The position numbers and the translations under genes were made by a program. The notes beneath the pieces are model-generated. The model made no database searches and was not told where the DNA came from. It saw only the letters and a program-made list of their open reading frames with translations. From positions 1-64,000 of the forward strand of contig NZ_BAUA01000087.1 in NCBI RefSeq assembly GCF_000710915.1: DNA of 64,000 nucleotides, read 5' to 3'. Numbering within the stretch: position 1 is the stretch's first letter; each line of letters begins with the position of its first letter. This DNA is from Nocardia brasiliensis IFM 10847 (GTDB lineage Bacteria; Actinomycetota; Actinomycetes; Mycobacteriales; Mycobacteriaceae). This document shows, piece by piece, positions 57,569 to 64,000 of the stretch.

Positions 57569-59122
57569 TCATGCGCTCAGCTGCGCTTCGACCGCGCGGG
57601 CGAGCGCGCCTGAACGCACCAGTCGCTCCGCGGCGGCGATCTCGGGCGCGAGGTGCCGATCCGGGCCGGGGCCGTCGACCTCGGCGCGCAGCAGCGCCAC
57701 CGCGGCGGCGGTCGCCGGGCCCGGACGCAGCGGGGCGCGCAAGTCGAGTGCCCTTGCGGCCGTGAGGTATTCGACGGCCAGGACGGTGGCCAGGCCGTCT
57801 ACGGCGGTGCGCAGTTTGCGGGCCGCGGACCAGCCCATCGAGACGTGGTCCTCTTGCATCGCGCTGCTGGGAATCGAATCCACCGAGGCGGGCACGGCCA
57901 GCCGCTTCAGTTCGCTGACCACCGCGGCCTGGGTGTACTGGGCGATCATATGGCCGGAGTCGACGCCGGGGTCGGCGGCCAGGAACGCCGGAAGGCCATG
58001 GGACCGTGCGACATCCAGCATCCGGTCGGTGCGGCGTTCGGCCATGCTCGCCACGTCGGCCACCGGGATCGCCAGGAAGTCGAGCACATAGGCGACCGGG
58101 GCGCCGTGGAAGTTGCCGTTGGATTCCAGGCGACCGTCGGCCAGCACCACCGGGTTGTCGACGGCCGCGGCCAGCTCCCGGCTCGCGACCAGTTCGGCGT
58201 GCGCCACGGTGTCCCGGGCCGCACCGTGCACCTGCGGCGCGCAGCGCAGCGAGTAGGCGTCCTGTACCCGATTGCAGTCGGGCCCACGGTGACTGGCCAC
58301 GATGTCCGAGCCGGCCAGCGCGGCCGCGATCCGGGCGGCGGAGCGGCCTTGTCCCGGATGCGGGCGCAAGGCCTGCAGGTCGGCGGCGAAGACCCGGTCG
58401 GTGCCGAGCAACGCTTCCACACTCATCGCCGCGGTGATGTCGGCGACGTCGAGCAGCATGGTCAGGTCGGCCAGCGCGAGCACCAGCATGCCGAGCATGC
58501 CGTCGGTGCCGTTGGTCAGCGCCAGCCCCTCCTTCTCGGCGAGGACCACCGGCTGGATGCCGTTGAGGCGCAGCGCTTTTCCGGCGTCCATCACGGTGCC
58601 CGCGGCGTCGGTGACCTCGCCCTCGCCCATGAGCGCCAGCGCGACGGCGGCCAGCGGGGCGAGGTCGCCGGAGCAGCCGAGGGAGCCGTACTCGTGGACG
58701 ACCGGGGTGATGTCGGCGTTGATCAACGCGGCGAGCGTGGCGGCCGTCTCCGGCCGCACGCCGGTGTGGCCGGTGGCCAGGGTGCGCAGCCGCAGTACCA
58801 TCAGCGCGCGAACCACCTCACGCTCCACCGGGCGACCGGCGCCCGCGGCGTGCGAGCGGATCAGCGAGCGCTGCAACGCGACCCGGCTCTCGGCCGGGAT
58901 GTGGCGGGTCGCCAGCGCGCCGAACCCGGTGGAGACACCGTAGGTCGGCACCGCGCCCGCGGCCAGCGCGTCGACGTGGGCCCGTGCCGCGGCCAGCCGC
59001 TCCTCGGTGGCCTGGCTGAGGTGGACCTTGGCGCCGTGCCGGGCGACCGCGACGACCTGCTCCCCGGTGAGGGGTGCGTCGAGGGCCACGGCGGGTAGTT
59101 GTGCGGTGTCGGGCATGGCCAC
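57569..59122 (-). CDS. hutH: Histidine ammonia-lyase
   Basis: 517-residue lyase converting histidine to urocanate. YGVSTGFGALA has the catalytic Tyr, and the MIO prosthetic group should form at residues 150-152 in GSLGCSGDLAPLAA. The tripeptide is Cys-Ser-Gly, not the textbook Ala-Ser-Gly; this variant still permits MIO formation. QDAYSLRCAPQVHGA is a further signature. Starts at GTG 59122 or ATG 59116 are both possible. It is the first gene of the hut operon, divergent from the IclR regulator. Confidence 0.95.
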   Translation of the reverse strand: MAMPDTAQLPAVALDAPLTGEQVVAVARHGAKVHLSQATEERLAAARAHVDALAAGAVPTYGVSTGFGALATRHIPAESRVALQRSLIRSHAAGAGRPVEREVVRALMVLRLRTLATGHTGVRPETAATLAALINADITPVVHEYGSLGCSGDLAPLAAVALALMGEGEVTDAAGTVMDAGKALRLNGIQPVVLAEKEGLALTNGTDGMLGMLVLALADLTMLLDVADITAAMSVEALLGTDRVFAADLQALRPHPGQGRSAARIAAALAGSDIVASHRGPDCNRVQDAYSLRCAPQVHGAARDTVAHAELVASRELAAAVDNPVVLADGRLESNGNFHGAPVAYVLDFLAIPVADVASMAERRTDRMLDVARSHGLPAFLAADPGVDSGHMIAQYTQAAVVSELKRLAVPASVDSIPSSAMQEDHVSMGWSAARKLRTAVDGLATVLAVEYLTAARALDLRAPLRPGPATAAAVALLRAEVDGPGPDRHLAPEIAAAERLVRSGALARAVEAQLSA

Positions 59123-59169
59123 TATTCCACCGTCGCGACGGGCAGCGGAGAACGCGGGCCGGTGCGATA

Positions 59170-59189
59170 GTGTCTGATATACAAGACAC
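59170..59189. promoter_or_regulatory. Operator candidate between hutH and the IclR gene
   Basis: GTGTCTGATATACAAGACAC has perfect 6-bp arms (GTGTCT, AGACAC) with an 8-bp AT-rich centre, in the 81-bp gap between divergent hutH and the regulator. It is a natural target for a hut repressor or for autoregulation. Confidence 0.7.
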
Positions 59190-59203
59190 GCCGAGGAGAT
59201 GGC

Positions 59204-59980
59204 ATGGGAACCAGCAGTGACGTCCCGGCGTTGCGTCGCGGGTTGGCGGTGTTGCGGCTACTGGCCGGGCGAGCCGGACCCATCTCGGCCTCGACGATCG
59301 CGCGCGAGCTCGACCTGCCCAGGTCCACCACCTACCATCTGCTCGGCGAGCTGGAGGCGGCCCGTTTCGTGACGCGGCTGCCCAGCGAGCGGCGCTACGG
59401 ACTGGGCATCGCCGCGTTCGAACTCGGCTCGGCCTACCTGCGCCACGATCCGCTCGAGCGGCTGGCCGGACCGCTGCTGCGCGAACTGGTCGAGCAGGTG
59501 GGGCACAACGCGCATCTCGGCGTGCTGCACGGCAACGAGCTGCTGTATCTCATCAAGGAGCGCCCGGTCCGGCCGGAAACCCTGGTCACCGGCGTCGGTG
59601 TCCGGCTACCGGCCCATCTCACCGCGTGCGGCCGGGCGATTCTGGCCCACCTGCCGCCGGCGCAGATCCGCGCACTGTTCCCGTCGGCGGCGGCGTTCGT
59701 GCGCCGCACCGAACGGGGGCCGAACTCGTTGCAGGCGTTGCGCACGGTGCTGGCGACCGAACGCCGTCGCGGCTGGGCCTGCGAGGACGGGCATGTCACT
59801 CCCGGTTTCGCGTCGGTGGCCTATCCGGTCTTCGATCACAATCACAGCCCGATCGCGGCGATCAGCGTCACGCTGCGGCACCACTGCGAGGTGTCGCCGT
59901 GCCCGGCGGACTGGGCGCCGTTGGCGGCCCGGGTCCGTGCCACCGCGGATCAACTGACCCAGCGCATCGGCGGCCGGTGA
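59204..59980 (+). CDS. IclR family transcriptional regulator (probable hut regulator)
   Basis: 258-residue IclR protein. The N-terminal winged helix (ALRRGLAVLRLLAGRAGPIS, ISASTIARELDLPRSTTYHLL) is joined to the C-terminal effector domain (GVRLPAHLTACGRAILAHL, SVAYPVFDH). GAGGAG precedes the ATG. Its divergent position to hutH, with a palindrome between, makes it the likely controller of histidine breakdown; urocanate would be the expected effector. Confidence 0.9.
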   Translation: MGTSSDVPALRRGLAVLRLLAGRAGPISASTIARELDLPRSTTYHLLGELEAARFVTRLPSERRYGLGIAAFELGSAYLRHDPLERLAGPLLRELVEQVGHNAHLGVLHGNELLYLIKERPVRPETLVTGVGVRLPAHLTACGRAILAHLPPAQIRALFPSAAAFVRRTERGPNSLQALRTVLATERRRGWACEDGHVTPGFASVAYPVFDHNHSPIAAISVTLRHHCEVSPCPADWAPLAARVRATADQLTQRIGGR

Positions 59981-59984
59981 TCGC

Positions 59985-60779
59985 TCAGCGCTTGCGCCCG
60001 ACCCCGCCCCAGGCGGCCGAGGGCTTTTCGACCGGCTCGGCGGCGTCGGGATGCCACTGGTTCACCGGCACCACGCCGGGCTCGACCAGTTCGAGATTGC
60101 GGAAGACCTCACGGATCTGGTCGACGCTGCGGACGTAGTACGGAACCGCGCCGGTTTTCGCGTAGTAGTCCGATAGGCGAACCAGCCGCTGATCCTCCGT
60201 AGTGCCTTCGTACATAGCGAAATAACTACCGGATGGAATGGCATCCTGTAGCGCGCCGGTGATGCGGATAACGTCGTCCCAAGTGCGTGCGTGACCGAGT
60301 ACGCCCATGAACATGACGGCAATCGGCTTGTTGAAGTTCAGAATATTGCGCGCTTCTTGCACAATCTGTTCAGGATTGTGGAAATCGGATTCCACGAGCG
60401 CGGTGACGCCCTCGTCGGTGGTGTTGATCAGCAAGGCCCGCGCGTGCGCGAGCACGAGCGGATCGTTGTCCACGTAGACGATCTTGGACTCGGGCGCGAC
60501 ACCCTGCGCGACCTCGTGCGTGTTCTGCATCGTCGGCAGTCCGGTGCCGATGTCGAGGAACTGCCGGATGCCCGCCTCGGCGGCGAGATGACGCACGACG
60601 CGGATCAGGAATCGGCGTGATTGCCGGGCCATCGTTCCGATATCCGGGAATACCGATTCGCCGGACTCGCCGGCAATGCGGTCGACTTCGTAAAAGTCCT
60701 GTCCCCCGAGCCAATAATTCCAGATCCGTGCGGAATGCGGTACATCGGTGCGGATCAGCCGATCGTTTTCGCGGACCAT
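59985..60779 (-). CDS. SAM-dependent methyltransferase (DUF574 family)
   Basis: 264-residue protein of the actinobacterial DUF574 methyltransferase-like family. Family marks are HSARIWNYWLGGQDFYEVDR at the N-terminus, QFLDIGTGLPTMQNTHEVAQ for SAM binding, IVYVDNDPLVLAHARALL and the VMFMGVLGH segment. These proteins are numerous in actinomycetes and their substrates are mostly unknown. The ATG at 60779 is chosen over an upstream start that extends into the promoter region. Confidence 0.88.
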   Translation of the reverse strand: MVRENDRLIRTDVPHSARIWNYWLGGQDFYEVDRIAGESGESVFPDIGTMARQSRRFLIRVVRHLAAEAGIRQFLDIGTGLPTMQNTHEVAQGVAPESKIVYVDNDPLVLAHARALLINTTDEGVTALVESDFHNPEQIVQEARNILNFNKPIAVMFMGVLGHARTWDDVIRITGALQDAIPSGSYFAMYEGTTEDQRLVRLSDYYAKTGAVPYYVRSVDQIREVFRNLELVEPGVVPVNQWHPDAAEPVEKPSAAWGGVGRKR

Positions 60780-61002
60780 GATGCGGCTCCTAGCGGGGTA
60801 AGGCGACGTGCGGCTGACTGTACAAGCGCCCACGAACGCGTGTCGGCGGATTCGGAGATAAACATCGAAGAGTCAGAATGGACACGAGTCGCCCGCGTCG
60901 CCGAACGAACGGGAATCGTTTGTGCACCCGCGCCATCGGCCCGACACTCTATCGCCCACCCGACCGAGGCCGGCCTGTGACCCGGAACACCCCACCAGAT
61001 AT

Positions 61003-61022
61003 GTTGTGCACAACTTAGTTGT
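61003..61022. promoter_or_regulatory. OhrR-type operator
   Basis: Two overlapping palindromes, GTTGTGCACAAC (61003-61014, perfect) and ACAACTTAGTTGT (61010-61022, arms ACAACT/AGTTGT), lie 17 bp before the MarR-family ATG, typical of autoregulated OhrR sites. Confidence 0.75.
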
Positions 61023-61038
61023 GGGCTACGTTGTTGAC

Positions 61039-61485
61039 ATGACCGATCCCCTGCACCTCGACGAGCAGCTGTGTTTTTCGCTCTACGCGGCGTCGAGGGC
61101 GATGACGGCGGTCTACCGAACAAAGCTCGAAAAGCTCGGGGTCACCTACCCGCAGTACCTCGTGCTGCTGGCCCTCTGGGAGCGCGACGGACGCAGCGTC
61201 GGCGAGCTCTGCCAGGTGCTGGCACTGGATTCCGGAACACTCTCACCGCTGTTGAAGCGACTGGCGGCCGCGGGACACATCGAGCGCAGGCGTTCGGCCG
61301 AGGACGAACGTCGCGTCGATATCCACCTCACCGAACACGGGCGGGCGCTGCGCGCCGAGGCCTGCGACATCCCCGCGCAGATGTCGGCCGCCAGTGGGCT
61401 GTCCATGGACGAATACCTGATGCTGCAGGCCAGCCTGCGGCGACTGACCCAAGCACTGACATCGACCCTCGAACAAGGAGAATGA
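61039..61485 (+). CDS. ohrR: Organic-hydroperoxide-sensing MarR regulator OhrR
   Basis: 148-residue MarR-family repressor. LHLDEQLCFSLYAASRAMT holds the conserved N-terminal peroxide-sensing Cys of OhrR, then YPQYLVLLALWERDG, VGELCQVLALDSGTLSPLLKRL (HTH) and RRRSAEDERRVDIHLTEHG (wing). Oxidation of the Cys should release DNA and induce the Ohr gene, which begins 2 bp after its stop. A double palindrome lies just upstream. Confidence 0.92.
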   Translation: MTDPLHLDEQLCFSLYAASRAMTAVYRTKLEKLGVTYPQYLVLLALWERDGRSVGELCQVLALDSGTLSPLLKRLAAAGHIERRRSAEDERRVDIHLTEHGRALRAEACDIPAQMSAASGLSMDEYLMLQASLRRLTQALTSTLEQGE

Positions 61486-61486
61486 C

Positions 61487-61909
61487 ATGCAGATCCTGTA
61501 CACCGCAGAGGCGCTGGCGACCGGCGACGGGCGCAACGGCCACGCCAGGACCACCGACGGCAAGGTGGACGTCGCCCTCGCCGCACCCAAGGAGATGGGC
61601 GGCAGCGGCGAGGGCACCAACCCCGAGCAGCTGTTCGCGGCGGGCTACGCCGCCTGCTTCCACGGCGCCCTGCGCCTGGTCGGCAAGCAGGCCAAGGCGA
61701 ATATCGACGACTCGGCCGTCGGCGCGAAGGTCGGCATCGGCCCGAACGACGCCGGCGGGTTCGGTTTGACCGTCACCCTCGAGGTCTCGCTGCCGCACCT
61801 GTCGCGTGACGAAGCGCAGGCGCTCGCCGACAAGGCCCACCAGGTGTGCCCCTACTCCAACGCCACCCGCGGCAACATCGACGTCGACGTAGTCGTCGCC
61901 GAAGACTGA
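61487..61909 (+). CDS. ohr: Organic hydroperoxide resistance protein Ohr
   Basis: 140-residue thiol peroxidase that reduces organic hydroperoxides using lipoyl or dihydrolipoamide thiols. The first active-site Cys is in FAAGYAACFHGALRLV and the second in AHQVCPYSNATRGNIDV; Arg and Glu partners are present. It follows ohrR by 2 bp in one operon. Confidence 0.95.
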   Translation: MQILYTAEALATGDGRNGHARTTDGKVDVALAAPKEMGGSGEGTNPEQLFAAGYAACFHGALRLVGKQAKANIDDSAVGAKVGIGPNDAGGFGLTVTLEVSLPHLSRDEAQALADKAHQVCPYSNATRGNIDVDVVVAED

Positions 61910-61922
61910 GCGGAGGGCCGAC

Positions 61923-62906
61923 ATGCGTGCTGTAGTCATCGAGAGCTTCGGAGATCCCAAAGACGTACTGACCACAGCGGAACGGCCGGTACCCGAGCCG
62001 GGCGAGGGCGAGATCAGGGTCGCGTTGATCCTGTCCCCCATCCACAATCACGACCTGGCCATCGTGCGTGGCGTGTACGGCTACCGGCCGGCGCTGCCCG
62101 CGATCCCCGGCACCGAGGGCGTCGGTATCGTCGACGCCCTCGGTCCCGGAGTCACCGGTTTGGCTGTCGGCCAACGGGTCACCGTGTCCGGCGCACAGAA
62201 CGTCTGGGCCGACTTCTTCCTCGCGAAAGCGGCCCAGGCGGTGCCGGTGCCGGACCAGGTGTCCGACGAGACGGCCGCACAATTGCTCGCCATGCCGCTC
62301 AGCGCTTTGATGCTGCTCGAAGACCTCGAGCTGGCCGAGGGCGACTGGATCGCGGTCAACGCGGCCAACGGTGCGGTCGGCAGGCTCGTCAATGTGCTGG
62401 CGCGGCAACGCGGTATCCGGGTACTCAATCTGGTGCGCGGGCCGAAATCGGTGGCGGCGCTGCAAGCCGACGGCTTCGAGCCGGTGTTCGACACCGAGGC
62501 CGACGGCTGGCGCGATGCTGCCGCGGCCGCCACCGCGGGAGCGCCGATCGTACGGGCGGTCGATCAGGTGGGCGGCCGCGCGGCCGACGACCTGCTGGCC
62601 TTGCTCGGACCCAAGGGCTGGCTGATCTCGTTCGGGGCGCTGTCCGGGCAGCCGTTGAGCTTGAACCCGGGCACGCTCATCTTCAAACAAGCTGTGGTGA
62701 AAGGCTTTTGGGGCTCGAAGCGGATCGAGGAGACACCGGCCGAAGACCGGCGGCGGCTGATCGGCGAACTGCTGTCCGCGGCCGCCGAAGGAGTGCTGCG
62801 GCTGGAAGTCGAAGCCACCTTCGCGCTGGACTCGGCGGCCGAGGCGGCGATCGCCACCGAAAGCCCCGGACGACGCGCGAAAGTCGCCCTGTCACCGAAG
62901 GTTTGA
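61923..62906 (+). CDS. Zinc-type or quinone-oxidoreductase-like MDR dehydrogenase
   Basis: 327-residue medium-chain dehydrogenase/reductase. The GroES-like N-terminal domain (VRGVYGYRPALPAIPGTEGV) is followed by the Rossmann domain with NAANGAVGRLVNVLARQRG. Catalytic-zinc Cys ligands are not evident, so it resembles the enoyl-reductase/quinone-reductase (MECR-like) branch with NADPH. It lies 13 bp downstream of ohr and could belong to the peroxide-induced transcript, where detoxifying an unsaturated product would fit. Confidence 0.87.
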   Translation: MRAVVIESFGDPKDVLTTAERPVPEPGEGEIRVALILSPIHNHDLAIVRGVYGYRPALPAIPGTEGVGIVDALGPGVTGLAVGQRVTVSGAQNVWADFFLAKAAQAVPVPDQVSDETAAQLLAMPLSALMLLEDLELAEGDWIAVNAANGAVGRLVNVLARQRGIRVLNLVRGPKSVAALQADGFEPVFDTEADGWRDAAAAATAGAPIVRAVDQVGGRAADDLLALLGPKGWLISFGALSGQPLSLNPGTLIFKQAVVKGFWGSKRIEETPAEDRRRLIGELLSAAAEGVLRLEVEATFALDSAAEAAIATESPGRRAKVALSPKV

Positions 62907-62922
62907 CGCTCCCCCGCGTTGC

Positions 62923-64000
62923 TCACGGGCGCGGTTCGAGGACGGCCATCGCGGCATTGTGACCGGCAATGCCACTGACACCGCCGCCGCGAACCGCGCT
63001 CGCGCCGCACAGAAACACGTTGGCGTACGCGGTGGCGACGCCCCAGCGCGTGGCCGGGTCCACCGGGGAATCGTCCGCGCGGTAGGGAAAAGCCAAGTCG
63101 CGGTGGAAGATATGCCCACCCGGCAGGCCGACCTCGCGTTCCAGGTCCAGCGGCGTCTTCGCCTCCAGGCAGGGCTCGCCGCGCTCGTCGACGGCGAGGC
63201 AATCCGCGATCGGCTCGGCCAGCACCGAATCCAACTGGGCCAAGGTCGCTTCGACCAGCTCGGCTTTGACCCGCGCCGGATCTTTCGCGAAAAGCTTTGC
63301 CGGAGTGTGCAGGCCGAACAGCGTGAGGGTGTGCATACCCTGCGCCGCCAGCTCCGGCGACAGGATAGACGGGTCCGTCAGAGTGTGGCAGTAGATCTCC
63401 GAGGGTGGTGCGGACGGGATCCGGCCGATCGCCGCCTCACCGTAGGCCTGGTCGAGTTGTGCATACGATTCCGCGATGTGGAAGGTGCCCGCGAACGCCT
63501 CGCGCGGGTCGACCGCGCTGTCCCGCAACTTCGGTAGGCGGTGCAGCAGCATATTGATCTTCAGCTGTGCGCCTTCGGGTTTCGGGTCGCCTGGGGCGCC
63601 GAGCAACCCGGCAAGTTCCTGAGGCGCGGCGTTCACCAGTACGTGACCCGCGGCGACGGCGCCGCCCGCGAAACTCACTTCGGCCTCGTGTCCGTCGGTG
63701 GCGACGGCGGTGACCGCACAGTCGGTGACGATCTCCGCGCCGGCCGTACGTGCGGCGGTGGCCAACGCGTCGGTCAGCGCGCCCATGCCGCCGATCGGCA
63801 CATCCCAGTCGCCGGTGCCGCCGCCGATCACGTGATAGAGGAAGCAGCGGTTCTGGCGCAGGGTCGGATCGTGGGCATGGGTGAACGTGCCGATCAACGC
63901 GTCGGTGAACACCACGCCGCGCACGGTGTCGTCACGGAAGGTCGATTCGACCAGTTCGCCGAGGGGACGTTCGAACAGCGAATCCCACACGGCGGCATCG
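62923..64000 (-). CDS. Phytoene-desaturase/FAD-dependent oxidoreductase family protein, C-terminal part
   Basis: The frame is open at the right edge, so the N-terminal FAD-binding region lies outside. The visible 358 or so codons include TGDWDVPIGGMGALTDALATAA (substrate-domain glycine motif), VLVNAAPQELAGLLG, FHRDLAFPYR and the C-terminal FAD signature NVFLCGASAVRGGGVSGIAGHNAA. It belongs to the carotenoid-desaturase-like/PYROXD2-like flavoproteins. Function is unknown. It is convergent with the MDR gene. Confidence 0.87.
   Translation of the reverse strand, partial: DAAVWDSLFERPLGELVESTFRDDTVRGVVFTDALIGTFTHAHDPTLRQNRCFLYHVIGGGTGDWDVPIGGMGALTDALATAARTAGAEIVTDCAVTAVATDGHEAEVSFAGGAVAAGHVLVNAAPQELAGLLGAPGDPKPEGAQLKINMLLHRLPKLRDSAVDPREAFAGTFHIAESYAQLDQAYGEAAIGRIPSAPPSEIYCHTLTDPSILSPELAAQGMHTLTLFGLHTPAKLFAKDPARVKAELVEATLAQLDSVLAEPIADCLAVDERGEPCLEAKTPLDLEREVGLPGGHIFHRDLAFPYRADDSPVDPATRWGVATAYANVFLCGASAVRGGGVSGIAGHNAAMAVLEPRP

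Overview
The window is high-GC (about two thirds G+C), densely coded DNA from an actinomycete, most likely a Nocardia or a close Mycobacteriales relative. Reasons: GTG starts and 4-nt start/stop overlaps are frequent, IdeR-type iron boxes and a KstR-type steroid operator are present, and the families are typical of the group (MpaB-type oxygenases, SIP siderophore reductase, LLM/F420 oxidoreductase, SCP2 protein, LppP-type lipoprotein, Hanks kinase). No rRNA, tRNA, CRISPR or intact transposon was seen.

Layout. 1-5.6 kb: tandem MpaB/DUF2236 genes with a divergent TetR regulator, an amino-acid permease, an iron-regulated siderophore-interacting protein and an alpha/beta hydrolase. 5.6-12.8 kb: a Rieske oxygenase and TetR operon with two palindromic operators, an SsuABC/TauABC-like importer, and a divergent CitA/DcuS-type two-component system. 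12.8-21 kb: a CMD protein with a divergent HxlR regulator, a lipoprotein, a polyol dehydrogenase and HAD phosphatase operon, a Gfo/Idh/MocA oxidoreductase, a BASS symporter and a Ser/Thr kinase. 21-27 kb: an acyl-AMP ligase, an M50 protease, a PfpI protein, an HsaA-like flavin monooxygenase behind a perfect KstR-type site, a broken DUF1152 gene and an iron-box gene. 27-34.6 kb: a nucleotide cyclase, an ADP-ribosylglycohydrolase, gluconokinase, a universal stress protein, an ABC-2 exporter, an AraC regulator and an SCP2 protein. At least eight copies of a GC-rich hairpin repeat lie in three gaps here.

34.6-45.9 kb is the most striking region: one minus-strand, translationally coupled operon that looks like a natural-product cluster. 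It encodes two ketosynthase-III-like proteins, a UbiB-kinase/class-III-aminotransferase fusion, an acyl-AMP ligase, a flavin monooxygenase, and a 1115-residue protein joining a CreE-like FAD monooxygenase to a CreD-like lyase. CreE and CreD families make nitrous acid from aspartate through nitrosuccinate. The cluster may therefore make a diazo, N-nitroso or N-N-bonded metabolite; I do not recognise it as a known cluster. A 714-bp AT-richer leader with a hairpin and a direct repeat precedes it.

46-64 kb: an LLM oxidoreductase, a secreted CocE/NonD peptidase-like hydrolase, LysR and a lipoprotein sugar dehydrogenase, a complete histidine-utilisation operon (hutH, hutU, M20 hydrolase, hutF, hutI) with a divergent IclR regulator and operator, a DUF574 methyltransferase, an OhrR/Ohr peroxide module, an MDR reductase, and a phytoene-desaturase-like oxidoreductase running off the right edge.
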